Assembly (NCBI GenBank): GCA_963774345.1
Contig: CAVZFB010000056.1
Location: 62,001-126,000 of the forward strand
Direction: 5' to 3'
Length of the DNA stretch: 64,000 bases
From: AP-15 sp963774345
Lineage (GTDB): Bacteria > Pseudomonadota > Alphaproteobacteria > ATCC43930 > CGMCC-115725
Shown: piece by piece, positions 8,577 through 17,380 of the stretch
How the letters are laid out: every line of letters begins with the position of its first letter
Position numbering within the stretch: the stretch's first letter is position 1
The notes under the pieces: generated by a model
The model's database searches: none
Seen by the model: the letters and a program-made list of their open reading frames with translations, nothing else
What the model was told of the DNA's origin: nothing
Program-made: the position numbers and the translations under genes

Positions 8577-8921
8577 TCAGCCCGGCGACACGGGAATGAT
8601 CACCCGTTCCTCGACGACAAAGCTCTTGATCCGGCCGATGAACAACGCGCCGTCGGAGTGTAGCCGCTTGGCTTCTGGCGTGGCGTTGGCGCGCTCCATC
8701 GCCGCCCGATCATCGTACCAAAGTTCGGCGATGCCGTCGATTTCGACATCGGCCGTCGGGATGTCGGGGCGGGTCCGCTCTTCGAGGATATGCGACTGCA
8801 CATAGCGCCGTACTCCCGGCACGGCGTGGGCAAGGGGGCCGTGCACCTCGTACCAATGCTTGACGAAATCTTCGTGACTGAGGCCGGCCTTGCGCGTAAG
8901 CAGCCCGATGCTCTTGATCAC
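8577..8921 (-). CDS. EthD-domain protein (dimeric alpha/beta barrel)
   Basis: This is a 114-aa protein with the EthD/Dabb-like pattern HEDFVKHWYEVHGPLAHAVPGVRRYVQSH followed by AELWYDDRAAME. Members bind or convert small organic molecules, and some act as accessory proteins in degradation pathways. I chose the GTG at 8921, preceded by GAGAGGAAA, because family similarity starts there (IKSIGLLTRKAGLS). The frame continues upstream to 9758 only because the opposite-strand gene leaves it open. It leads into hmgA with a five-base gap. Confidence 0.82.
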   Translation of the reverse strand: MIKSIGLLTRKAGLSHEDFVKHWYEVHGPLAHAVPGVRRYVQSHILEERTRPDIPTADVEIDGIAELWYDDRAAMERANATPEAKRLHSDGALFIGRIKSFVVEERVIIPVSPG

Positions 8922-9026
8922 TTTCCTCTCCCTCTCGGCCGTCGACCGACAAACCGCACCGCTCGCATCGCGGTTGTCGATCATGATACGTTCGGAGGTG
9001 AGGGCAAAAAAGCAAGGATCAACCCG

Positions 9027-9780
9027 ATGGATCTGAAGCTGGTCAGAGAGGAGGCTATCGAAGGGACCAACCGAGCTTTCTGGGATAGACACGGGTTCGT
9101 CCCCGACCCGGACAGCGAAGAGTTCGAAGAGGAGTACCGCCGCCAGTTCGAGCTGGCAAAAAAGCGCCTTGCCTTGACCCACCCCGCTGCACCGGCTGTG
9201 GGCGCGCATGCCGCGCCGCCGCCTGACCCGACGAATTGGGCCGAGCTGACCGGCGAGCCGACGCAGATCAGGTGGGCCGCGGCGTTGCGCGGCGAACGGG
9301 TGCGGGAGATTCGAGATGCGGGCATTCGCGATTGGCTCGGGACCACCTGGACCAAAGCGAAGAGCTGGGTCGATACCCGCGATCTGCCGACCCCGGTGTT
9401 CCTGCAACGCATCGCGCCGCATTATGCCGAATACCGCAAAAAGTCCGAGGAACGGGCACGTATGCTCGCCAGCGAGCGGCAGGCCAAGCAAGCAGCCGCC
9501 GACCAGATCCGTCGCCAAGTCGAGGATGCCGGGATCACCGTCGCAGGACTTCATCGAGTTGATCGACATCTGCGATCGGCTGCCACCGGTGGCGATCAAG
9601 GCGAAGCTGGCGGAACTCGATAGCGACGGCCGCAATCTGCAAGTCTTCGAGACCGCCGACCCGGCGATGCTGATGGTTCTCGAAAAGGATGGGGCGGGGC
9701 GCAGCGAGTACGCCATCGAGCGCGACGAAGGGCTGGTTGGCGACCTTGCACTTTTCATGCGGGCAATGGAGTTGTCATAG
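9027..9780 (+). pseudogene. Hypothetical protein gene with one apparent frameshift
   Basis: Two overlapping plus-strand frames make one coherent protein. The first part starts at ATG 9027 (MDLKLVREEAIEGTNRAFW, about 170 residues, with a charged helical stretch). Near 9531-9545 the sense switches frame to DFIELIDICDRLPPVAIKA and runs to the stop at 9780. Removing one base in that interval joins them. The stop lies 13 bases before the start of the gentisate-dioxygenase-like gene, so they were probably cotranscribed. I recognise no family. The break may be a sequencing error or a real mutation. Confidence 0.6.
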
Positions 9781-9793
9781 CGGGGAGATACCG

Positions 9794-10993
9794 ATGGCGA
9801 TAGCGGCGAGCGCGCCCTCCGTCGACGCGCGGGAAGCGATGGAGCGGCTCAACGCCGAGGCCGCGCCGCTTAATATCTGGCTGCGCACTCAGGCGAACGC
9901 GCCGGCGCAGCGCCCCTGGTTTCGCGAGACGGGGTTGGCGGCCAGCGGGCGGATCGCTGGCGGCCGGGTCGGCGCAGCCCAACTCAAACCCGTCGCCCAT
10001 CACTGGCGCTGGCGAGAGATTGCGCCGTACCTCGACCGCATCGCCGAAATCGCCCGCAACGCCGATGTGTCGCCGATCGAATTCGCTGAACGTCAGCAGC
10101 TCTTACTGACTAATCCGGGGCTCGGCGGTCGGCTGCAAGTCACCTCGACCATGCGTTGCGCGGTGTCGATCTATAACCCGGGCGATGTCGCCCCGGTTCA
10201 TATCCACACCCCGAACGCCAGCCGCACGATCCTGTCCGACAGCGGCGGCTACACGACGATCGAGAGCGAGCGTTGCCAAGCGGCGCGCGGCGATTTGATC
10301 TTCACCCCCAACGGCACCTGGCACGACCACGGCAATGACAGCGCCGAGCCGGTGGTATGGATCGATGTCCTCGATTTCCCGCTGATGGAATTTCTCGATT
10401 GCGTGTGGCTCGACGAGGAATTTCCGGGCGAAACCGCCGGCAATGCCCGCGCTCAGGCGGTAACCGATGACCCCGGGTACTCGCAGCGCCTCTACGGGAG
10501 GGGCGGGCTGGTGCCAGGCTTTGCCTCGCATCGCCGGGGTTTCGGGCAGGGCACCTCGCCGATGTTCCACTATCGCGGCGCCGATGTGCGAGCTGCCCTC
10601 GACGGGCTGCGCGACGAAGACGGCGACCCCTATGAGGGGATCACCCTGCGGTTTGTGCACCCGGCGACCGGGGCATCGGTGTTTCCGACCTTGGACTATC
10701 GCGCGATCCTGCTCCGGCCCGGCGAGGAAACCCGGTTCAAGCGGGAAACCGCCGGCACCCTCTATCAGGTCATCGAAGGCAGCGGCGCAACCGAGATCGC
10801 CGGCGGCCGGCTCGACTGGCAAAAAAACGACATCTTCGTCGTGCCGGGCTTCACTTGGCGGCGGCACGTCAATCGCAGCAAAACCGACGCGATCGTCTAT
10901 GCCGTCTCGGACATGCCGTTGTTCGAAAGGATCGGCCAATACCGTGCGCAGGGCCGGCTTCCCGACGACACCGTCATCGAACTCGCCGAGTGA
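9794..10993 (+). CDS. Gentisate 1,2-dioxygenase-like bicupin protein
   Basis: The 399-aa protein has two cupin domains. The first (about residues 110-210) carries PVHIHTPNASRTIL and WHDHGND, which supply the histidine ligands of the iron. The second (about 300-380) is the degenerate cupin (YQVIEGSGATEI, FVVPGFTWRRHVN). This layout is that of gentisate 1,2-dioxygenase and related ring-cleaving enzymes such as salicylate or 1-hydroxy-2-naphthoate dioxygenase. Gentisate opening would give maleylpyruvate. The start at 9794 follows GGGGAGA. Substrate is inferred from family only. Confidence 0.83.
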   Translation: MAIAASAPSVDAREAMERLNAEAAPLNIWLRTQANAPAQRPWFRETGLAASGRIAGGRVGAAQLKPVAHHWRWREIAPYLDRIAEIARNADVSPIEFAERQQLLLTNPGLGGRLQVTSTMRCAVSIYNPGDVAPVHIHTPNASRTILSDSGGYTTIESERCQAARGDLIFTPNGTWHDHGNDSAEPVVWIDVLDFPLMEFLDCVWLDEEFPGETAGNARAQAVTDDPGYSQRLYGRGGLVPGFASHRRGFGQGTSPMFHYRGADVRAALDGLRDEDGDPYEGITLRFVHPATGASVFPTLDYRAILLRPGEETRFKRETAGTLYQVIEGSGATEIAGGRLDWQKNDIFVVPGFTWRRHVNRSKTDAIVYAVSDMPLFERIGQYRAQGRLPDDTVIELAE

Positions 10994-11097
10994 ACGGCCT
11001 GTCTTGTGGCGCCGACCGGATTGCCGGATCCGTGCGCACGGCGTCATAGGTTACGAATTTCGTCCACGACTTCGAACATCGTCATAGGGGTGTTGTG

Positions 11098-11850
11098 ATG
11101 GGTAAGCTCGATGGGAAAGTGGCCCTGATCACCGGCTCTGGCCGCAATATCGGCCGCGCTACGGCGCTGAAGCTGGCCGGGGAAGGCGCGCACATTGTCG
11201 TCAACGCCCGCAGCAACAAGCAGGAGGCCGAGTCGGTCGCCCGCGAGGTGCGCGATCTCGGCGTCAAATCCACCGCGATCATCGCCGATGTCGGCAAAAA
11301 GGATCAGGTCGACGCGATGGCGGCGCAGGCGCTGTCGGAATACGGCCGCATCGATATCCTGATCAACAACGCCGCGATCCGCCCGCACAAGGCCTTTACG
11401 GACGTGACGCAGGAAGACTGGGAACACGTTCGCGGCGTCGTGCTCGACGGCGGCTTCTACCTGACGCAGGCGCTGATCGAGCCAATGGTCAAGAACAAGT
11501 GGGGCCAAATTCTGTTCTTTGTCGGCGACGGCGCCTATTCCGGCCGAGGCGCCGGGCGGGCGCATATCTCCGCCGCCAAGATGGGATTGATCGGGCTAGC
11601 GCGCGGCCTCGCCTCTGAATTCGCGCCGCACAATATCCGCGTCAACGTGGTGTCGCCCGGCAGCATCGACACCAGGCGCGACAATCCCGAATGGTATCAT
11701 GGCCGGGTCCCCGATGCCGGTGGCATCCCGCTCGGCCGCCAGGGCAAATCCGACGAGATTGCCGCCACCTGCCTGTTTTTGGTCAGCGACGACGGCGGCT
11801 TCATCACCGGCCAGACCATCCACGTCAACGGCGGCGCCGGTTACTACTGA
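11098..11850 (+). CDS. SDR-family protein lacking the usual catalytic Tyr
   Basis: This 250-aa Rossmann-fold protein has the cofactor loop TGSGRNIG (residue 12 on), INNAAI, and a C-terminal GQTIHVNGG. At the active site the usual YxxxK reads I157-S-A-A-K161, and the preceding segment FFVGDGAYSG has no clear catalytic Ser. NAD(P) can probably still bind, but classical Ser-Tyr-Lys chemistry is unlikely. A subgroup of SDRs with such sequences (RAHxxAAKxG) is, as I recall, common in Proteobacteria. It follows the gentisate-dioxygenase-like gene by about 100 bp. A GTG at 11095 is an alternative start. Confidence 0.85.
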   Translation: MGKLDGKVALITGSGRNIGRATALKLAGEGAHIVVNARSNKQEAESVAREVRDLGVKSTAIIADVGKKDQVDAMAAQALSEYGRIDILINNAAIRPHKAFTDVTQEDWEHVRGVVLDGGFYLTQALIEPMVKNKWGQILFFVGDGAYSGRGAGRAHISAAKMGLIGLARGLASEFAPHNIRVNVVSPGSIDTRRDNPEWYHGRVPDAGGIPLGRQGKSDEIAATCLFLVSDDGGFITGQTIHVNGGAGYY

Positions 11851-11880
11851 GGCGCGATCTGGGCACGACTAGAAGGTAAC

Positions 11881-13119
11881 TTAGTCCTTATCGAACCGAA
11901 GCAGCTCCGGCGGGTGGCGGATGACTGTGCGGCGGCCGCGTTTGAAGACGGCGAGCGGCTGGCGGATTTCAGCGATCGCCTGTTCGGGGGTGTCGGCGTC
12001 GATAATGACGATGTCGGCGGGATTGCCGACGGCGAGCCCGTAATCCTTCAGGTTGAGGAGCCGGGCTGAGCGCTCGGTCAGCATCGCGAAGCATTCGCGC
12101 AATTGCTCCGCGCGGCCGATTTGCATAACATTGGCGTGCAGGTTCGCCATGCGGATCAGCGAGCAATCGCCAAAGGGCGTGACCGGGTTCAGCACATTGT
12201 TGGTCGACAGCGAGCAATTGACCCCGTGCTCGACTAAAAAATTGGCGTCGGCGACGCCGCGGCGGATGTTGTGGTCCTGGTCGCGGCCCATCACGAACAG
12301 ATCGGTCAGCGGCAACACCGTGACCGCGACCCCGGCATCGGCCATGCGCCGGGCGATCACCGCCAGCCTATCGGGCGGCATGGTCGACAATTTGGCCATG
12401 TGGCCGACCGTGACCCGGCCGCCCCTGCGGTATTGCTTGGTCAGATCGCAAACCAATGGCGCGTCAAGCTCGTCCGGCGTGTCACCGACATCGAGATGAA
12501 TATCGATATCGGCGTCGTACTCGCGCGCCAGGTCAAAGATCCGGCGGATCTGCCCGGCATGGTCGGGGTCATAGCGCGGGGCGCCGCCGATCGCCTTGGC
12601 GCCGCGTTTGAGCGCCTCGACCAGCAGCTCGTCGGTGCCGGGGTAATTGGTCAGCCCGTCCTGCGGGAAGACGCAGATCTCGATGTCGATCGCCCATTTG
12701 TAGTCGTTGACTAGGGACTGCACGCCGTCGAAGCCGCGCATGCCGATCGCCGGATCGACCTCGACCTGGGTGCGCATGCGGGTGGCGCCGTTGACGATGC
12801 AGTTTTCCAGGGTTTGCGCCGCGCGTCGGCGGACATCCTCGACGGTCAGGTCCTGCTTGATCGCCGCGACCTGAGCCATCGGATTGATGCGCCGGCCGGT
12901 TTCGGGCGGAAGGCGGTCGATCAGGCGCGACTTGTCGAGGTGGATATGGGTCTCAACGAGACCGGCGCAGGCAAGCCGGCCCTGCCCGTCATAGCTGTCG
13001 GCGGCGTCGCCCAGCCCATGCCCGATCGCGATGATCTTGCCGGCCACGACGCCGATATCCGTCGCCTCGGCCGGGGACGGACGATCGGCCAGCCTGACAT
13101 TGCGGATAATCAGATCCAT
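11881..13119 (-). CDS. Amidohydrolase, cytosine-deaminase/ammelide-hydrolase-like
   Basis: The 412-aa protein has the composite amidohydrolase layout: an N-terminal beta-sandwich strand (MDLIIRNVRLADRP), the metal motif HIHLDK, IDIHLDVGDT, VGHMAKLS, and the C-terminal sandwich return (VGNPADIVIIDAD). It most resembles the CodA/AtzC-type enzymes that deaminate or dealkylate N-heterocycles. Where CodA carries a catalytic Asp pair, this sequence reads STNNVLNP, so the metal/acid Asp appears to be Asn. The substrate is unknown. It is convergent with the SDR gene. Confidence 0.82.
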   Translation of the reverse strand: MDLIIRNVRLADRPSPAEATDIGVVAGKIIAIGHGLGDAADSYDGQGRLACAGLVETHIHLDKSRLIDRLPPETGRRINPMAQVAAIKQDLTVEDVRRRAAQTLENCIVNGATRMRTQVEVDPAIGMRGFDGVQSLVNDYKWAIDIEICVFPQDGLTNYPGTDELLVEALKRGAKAIGGAPRYDPDHAGQIRRIFDLAREYDADIDIHLDVGDTPDELDAPLVCDLTKQYRRGGRVTVGHMAKLSTMPPDRLAVIARRMADAGVAVTVLPLTDLFVMGRDQDHNIRRGVADANFLVEHGVNCSLSTNNVLNPVTPFGDCSLIRMANLHANVMQIGRAEQLRECFAMLTERSARLLNLKDYGLAVGNPADIVIIDADTPEQAIAEIRQPLAVFKRGRRTVIRHPPELLRFDKD

Positions 13120-13267
13120 CGAGTGCCCCTAACCCGCTGAATGGTCGAATCGTCAGTATAAGCGAACCCGGTTTTCGCCCCACAGTCCCGGCGCTGCTCG
13201 CAGGGGTTTGCGGTTGAAGCTTATCCGGCCGAAAGCCATTTCCAAGACCAAAGATGGAGGTCTCGCA

Positions 13268-13732
13268 ATGGCCGGATCAGCCGTTCACGTGGTTTGTCCT
13301 TCGTGCACCGCAATCAACCGCATCCCGCCGGACCGGCCAGCGGCGCAGGCCAAGTGTGGGACTTGCCATCATCCGCTGTTCCAAGGAAAGCCGGTCACCG
13401 CCGATGCCGCGATGTTCGAGCGCCAGATTGCGCGCGACGACACTCCTGTGCTGGTCGATTTCTGGGCTCCGTGGTGCGGGCCGTGCCTTGCCATGGCGCC
13501 GGCTTACGAACGCGCCGCCGCCGAGCTCGAGCCGCGTTTTCGCTTGCTGAAGCTCAACACCGAGGAAGAGCCGGCCATCGCCGAGCGCTACAACATCCGC
13601 AGCATTCCGACATTGATGCTGTTTAGCGGTGGCCGCGAGATCGCGCGGCGCGCCGGGGCCAGCGACACCCGCAGCATTGTTGCGTGGGCCAACGCGCAGA
13701 TTGCCAGCCGGCAACCGGCCGGCGCGCATTGA
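13268..13732 (+). CDS. trxC: Thioredoxin 2
   Basis: The 154-aa protein is a zinc-binding thioredoxin. An N-terminal zinc finger is formed by C10-x-x-C13 and C30-x-x-C33, followed by a thioredoxin domain with W69-C70-G-P-C73 and the cis-proline loop SIPTLML. TrxC-type proteins are cytosolic reductants, often induced by oxidative stress. I chose the ATG at 13268 because GGAGG lies seven bases upstream and the finger begins directly after it. It is convergent with hemC. Confidence 0.93.
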   Translation: MAGSAVHVVCPSCTAINRIPPDRPAAQAKCGTCHHPLFQGKPVTADAAMFERQIARDDTPVLVDFWAPWCGPCLAMAPAYERAAAELEPRFRLLKLNTEEEPAIAERYNIRSIPTLMLFSGGREIARRAGASDTRSIVAWANAQIASRQPAGAH

Positions 13733-13748
13733 CAGAGCGCCGATGCGG

Positions 13749-14684
13749 TCAGGCGAGCCCGAAGCCGGGACCCGCCCGCGACCGCAGCTCACTGCCAAGT
13801 GCGTGGCCCAGCGCCGACGCGTTACCAATATCACCGGTGGAACACGCGCGAATTTCGGCGCTGCCGTCCGGCTTGAGCAGCAATCCTTCGAGGGTCAGCT
13901 GCCCGCCGTCGCATTCGGCCAGTCCGGCGATCGGCGTGCGGCACGAACCGTCAAGTGCGGCGAGCATGGCGCGCTCGGCGCCGACGCAGGCGGCAGCGGC
14001 GGGGTCATGGAGCGGGTCGAGCAGCTGGCGCAGGGCATCGTCCCTGGCCCGGCATTCGATCGCCAGCGCGCCTTGGCCAACCGCCGGCAACATGACATCG
14101 GGCATCAGGATTTCGGTCGCGAGGTCGGCCTTGCCGAGCCGTTCCAGGCCGCACAGCGCGACCACGATCGCATCGAACTCACCGGCCGCCAACTTATCGA
14201 TGCGCGTGTTGACATTGCCGCGGATCGGCATGATCGACAAATCGGGGCGGTGCCGGAGCAATTGAGCCTGGCGCCGCAGCGAGGCGGTTCCCACCCTAGC
14301 ACCTTTCGGCAAGCCGGCAAGGCTCGTCGACTTCGTCGACAGCAGCGCATCGCGCGGGTCCTCGCGGACCAGCACACAAGCGATCTCGAGCCCGTCCGGG
14401 AGCCAGGTCTCCATATCCTTAAGCGAATGCACGGCCAGATCGATCGTGCCGGCCGTCAGCGCCTCCTCGATCTCCTTGGAGAACAAACCCTTGCCACCGA
14501 TATCGGCGAGCCGTCGATCCTGCACTCGATCGCCGGTCGTGCGGATGGTTACGATTTCGACAGCGCCGGCCGCCGCGAGATCGGGGTGGGCAGCGACCAA
14601 CCGGTCGCGCACTAAGCCCGTCTGGATCAGCGCCATCGGGCTGCCGCGGGTGCCGATGCGCAAGGGGCGGCACGCCACCGGCAC
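13749..14684 (-). CDS. hemC: Porphobilinogen deaminase (hydroxymethylbilane synthase)
   Basis: The 311-aa enzyme polymerises four porphobilinogen units into hydroxymethylbilane for haem. Family signatures are LRIGTRGSPMAL at the N-terminus, KDMETWLPDGL, GTASLRRQAQL, RGNVNTRIDKL, and the dipyrromethane-cofactor cysteine in LDGSCRTPIAG (Cys248). The frame opens with GTG at 14684, close behind a stop; no better start exists. It is not next to other haem genes in this window. Confidence 0.95.
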   Translation of the reverse strand: MPVACRPLRIGTRGSPMALIQTGLVRDRLVAAHPDLAAAGAVEIVTIRTTGDRVQDRRLADIGGKGLFSKEIEEALTAGTIDLAVHSLKDMETWLPDGLEIACVLVREDPRDALLSTKSTSLAGLPKGARVGTASLRRQAQLLRHRPDLSIMPIRGNVNTRIDKLAAGEFDAIVVALCGLERLGKADLATEILMPDVMLPAVGQGALAIECRARDDALRQLLDPLHDPAAAACVGAERAMLAALDGSCRTPIAGLAECDGGQLTLEGLLLKPDGSAEIRACSTGDIGNASALGHALGSELRSRAGPGFGLA

Positions 14685-14719
14685 TTAGTGGTGGTTCCTG
14701 ACCGTCGGGATCAGCCGGC

Positions 14720-15712
14720 TCACGGCTTCAGCAGTAGTTTGCCTATCACAGCGCCTGCTTCGAGGAGCTGGTGGGCGCGCGCGGCGTCGGCGAGCGGCAG
14801 CCGTTCGTGAATCAGCGGCTGGATCTCGCCGGCGGAGAGATGGCCGAGCAGGGTCTTCATCGTCGCCGCGCGAATGTCGGGCCGGTCGTCGAAGCTGTGG
14901 ATCGTAAAGAAACGCAATGCCGGACTCGCGGCGGAATGGGCGCGCATCCCTTCCACCAAATCGGCATCCGGGGGACCGTCGAGCCGGCCATAGGAGACCA
15001 CCATCCCGAGTGGCGCCAGCATCGCAAAGTTGCGTGCGAAGCCCTTGCCGCCGATCGGGTCGAGAATCAGATCGACGCCGCGCCCTTCGGTGATCTCCAG
15101 CACCCGGGCGGCGACATCCTCGGTGCGGTAATTGATCGCCTGGCCGGCGCCAAGGCCGATCACCGCGCGGGTTTTTGCGTCACTCCCGGCAACCCCGATG
15201 ACGCTGCGTCCGGCGATCAGCGCGAGTTGCACCGCGGCGCTGCCGACGCCGCCTGCCGCGTTATGGATCAGCACCGTCTCGGCCGCGACCCCGCGCGCCG
15301 CGGAGTGCAGCACATGATAGGCCACCTGGTAGTTCGACAGGCACGCCGCCGCTTCGAGCGAGCACTCCTGCGGCAGGGGGTGCGCCGCCCGCGCCGGCAC
15401 CGCGATGTATTCTGCATAGCACCCGGCGCGCACCGGCAGGTCGCGGGCGCTGACAAAAACCGGCTGGCCGATGGCCGGCGTGGCAAGGTTGCGCCCATGC
15501 GCGACGACCGTCCCGCTCATCTCGATCCCCGGGATCGCCGGCAGCGGCGGCATCCAATTGTAGACGCCCTTGCGCACCAGCACCTCGGGCATGCTGACGC
15601 CGATCGTGTCGGCCTTTACCAGGACCTCGCCGTCGCCCGGAACCGGTGTCGGCACCTCAACATATTCGAGCGCTGTGGGGCCCCCCGGCAGCCGCAGCAG
15701 GATCGCCTTCAT
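14720..15712 (-). CDS. Quinone oxidoreductase-type NADPH dehydrogenase (MDR superfamily)
   Basis: The 330-aa zinc-free medium-chain reductase has an N-terminal GroES-like domain (PAIPGIEMSGTVVAHG) and a Rossmann domain with NAAGGVGSAAVQLA for NADPH binding. It lacks the zinc cysteines of alcohol dehydrogenases. Such enzymes reduce quinones or enoyl groups. The gene lies 16 bases downstream of the FAH-family gene on the same strand, suggesting an operon. Confidence 0.86.
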   Translation of the reverse strand: MKAILLRLPGGPTALEYVEVPTPVPGDGEVLVKADTIGVSMPEVLVRKGVYNWMPPLPAIPGIEMSGTVVAHGRNLATPAIGQPVFVSARDLPVRAGCYAEYIAVPARAAHPLPQECSLEAAACLSNYQVAYHVLHSAARGVAAETVLIHNAAGGVGSAAVQLALIAGRSVIGVAGSDAKTRAVIGLGAGQAINYRTEDVAARVLEITEGRGVDLILDPIGGKGFARNFAMLAPLGMVVSYGRLDGPPDADLVEGMRAHSAASPALRFFTIHSFDDRPDIRAATMKTLLGHLSAGEIQPLIHERLPLADAARAHQLLEAGAVIGKLLLKP

Positions 15713-15728
15713 ACCCCGCGGCCGCGGC

Positions 15729-16565
15729 TCAGCTTTCGGCGATGATCGGGTTGCGCAGCACGCCGATGCCGCCGATCTCGACCTCGACGACGTCGCCTGG
15801 CTTCATCCATAGCGGCGGCTTGCGGGCGAAGCCAACGCCTTCGGGCGTGCCGGTCGAGATGACGTCGCCCGCGACCAGCGGTGTCCAGTCCGAGCAATAC
15901 GAGATCAGGGTCGGGATATCGAAGATCAGGGTGTGCTGCACCTCGCGCCCGTTGAGCCTCGTCGCCAGCTGAAGCCGGGTCGGATCCGGGATCTCGTCGG
16001 CGGTGACGATCCACGGGCCAAAGCCGCCGGTCTTGTGAAAATTCTTGCCGGCGGAGATCGAGTGCTTGAACTGGATATCCCGGATCGAGCCGTCGTTGAA
16101 CAAGGTATAGCCGAAGATGTGCGACAGCGCGTCGGCCTTGGCGATATGGCGGCCGGGCTTGCCGATGATCAAGGCCAGCTCGCCCTCGTAATCGAAATCG
16201 CCGGAGATTTTTGGGCAGACCATCGGCTGATCGTGCGCCACCAGGGTGTTGACGAGCCGCAGAAACACCTGCGGGTTTTCCGGCGGAGCCCCACCCGCCT
16301 CGGCGGCATGGGCGCGATAATTGCGCCCGGCGCAGATGATCTTGTCCGGATCAGTGATCGGCGGCAGCAAGGTTACCTGCGCCAAGGTGAAATCGGGTTT
16401 GGCGGTCTTCACCTCGCCGGCAAGACGGCCGAGCGCGCCGCCGGCGATAGCGGCGCGCAAGGTCGGATAGCGCTCACCAAGCCGGCGCCCCAGATCGACG
16501 ACGACGCCTTCGACGACGGCGCCGTACGAGTCCCGCCCCGATGAGCTGAAGCTAACGAGTTTCAT
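15729..16565 (-). CDS. Fumarylacetoacetate hydrolase-family protein
   Basis: The 278-aa protein carries the FAH C-terminal domain: DKIICAGRNYRAHAAE, the metal-binding DFDYEGELALIIGK, and ISTGTPEGVGFARKPP. The family includes fumarylpyruvate hydrolase, ureidoglycolate lyase-like and acylpyruvase enzymes that split C-C bonds of beta-diketo acids. GGAGG precedes the ATG. With hmgA and the gentisate-dioxygenase-like gene a few kilobases away, it is a candidate for the last step of either ring-cleavage route, but it is not in their operons. Confidence 0.88.
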   Translation of the reverse strand: MKLVSFSSSGRDSYGAVVEGVVVDLGRRLGERYPTLRAAIAGGALGRLAGEVKTAKPDFTLAQVTLLPPITDPDKIICAGRNYRAHAAEAGGAPPENPQVFLRLVNTLVAHDQPMVCPKISGDFDYEGELALIIGKPGRHIAKADALSHIFGYTLFNDGSIRDIQFKHSISAGKNFHKTGGFGPWIVTADEIPDPTRLQLATRLNGREVQHTLIFDIPTLISYCSDWTPLVAGDVISTGTPEGVGFARKPPLWMKPGDVVEVEIGGIGVLRNPIIAES

Positions 16566-16985
16566 GCTGCTGCCCTCCGGGTTGAGATCCTCGTGTGCCG
16601 CCCCCGGCGCTCCGCCGGCTTACTAATCCTAGCCGACGCGGCGCAGAAAAACCGGCAGCCCGCCGCCTCTGGTCGGATCCCATTGCTTGCGGAGCTGATC
16701 CTGCACCGGCAAGCCGCTGCCTGTCGTCGGGCTATGCACACGTCCGCCCGGGGCCCTCTCTTTATCGTGATTGATCACTACAGGATCGCCATTCCCCTTG
16801 TCGCGGCGCTGCCATCTGCGCAGGTGTTTCTCAATCGATCGTTGGTCCATTTTCGCTCCTCCCGGGCGGCGATCTATAGCCGAACTTAACCAATTGCAAC
16901 CGGGCTTGAGAATCATACATGATTACAAACGCTTGCTTGGTAATCGCCGTTTTCGCCGCCGCTCGGGCGTCGATGCAAGCGGGGC
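16566..16985. other. Intergenic stretch, nothing recognised
   Basis: Two opposite-strand frames of under 100 codons cross here, but both look like chance frames (no ribosome site, no recognisable composition). The minus-strand promoter of the FAH-family gene should lie within the first 100 bases, but I see no convincing boxes. Confidence 0.5.
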
Positions 16986-17321
16986 CTATTTGCCGGCCGA
17001 CTGCAGAGGCCCCGCCGTCCAACGGAACCCGGTCAAAATGCTGTCGTCAAACCTGCATTCCACGGCCAGTTTGCGCGGTAAGGGCCCGTGCGGGGGTGTA
17101 TCGCTGCGGACGCCCTCGACATGCGCGACGATCGTCGTGATGCTGGTCGCCGCGGCCTCGCGCTTGGTGATGTCGATGTCTACGCCGGGATAAGCCTGCT
17201 GCATGATGTCGGCGCAACGGTCGGCCATACCGCCCGAAGGGACGAGATGGCAACTGGCGACGAGCGAGAGCAGACCGGCGGCCAGCGGAGGAGAAGCCCA
17301 TCGAGCGGGGATGCGGCGCAT
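16986..17321 (-). CDS. Small predicted lipoprotein, unknown function
   Basis: The 111-aa protein begins with a basic start, a hydrophobic stretch and a lipobox (LLSLVASC, Cys about residue 24). It should be exported and lipid-anchored. The mature part is about 88 residues, with two further Cys (DRCADIM, VECRFDD) and a terminal FRWTAGPL strand. I recognise no family. It is divergent from the alcohol dehydrogenase gene, 59 bp away. Confidence 0.6.
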   Translation of the reverse strand: MRRIPARWASPPLAAGLLSLVASCHLVPSGGMADRCADIMQQAYPGVDIDITKREAAATSITTIVAHVEGVRSDTPPHGPLPRKLAVECRFDDSILTGFRWTAGPLQSAGK

Positions 17322-17380
17322 GGCGCGATACTGCGCGGCGCGACGTTGGATTTCAAACCGGGCGTAGCGAGATCAAGGCG

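Noticed and set aside
8922..9758. Long minus-strand extension of the EthD frame
   Set aside because: It is antisense to the broken hypothetical gene and has no ribosome site; similarity starts at 8921.
16593..16916. Two opposite frames of about 95 codons
   Set aside because: Neither has a ribosome site or recognisable sequence; composition looks like chance in GC-rich DNA.
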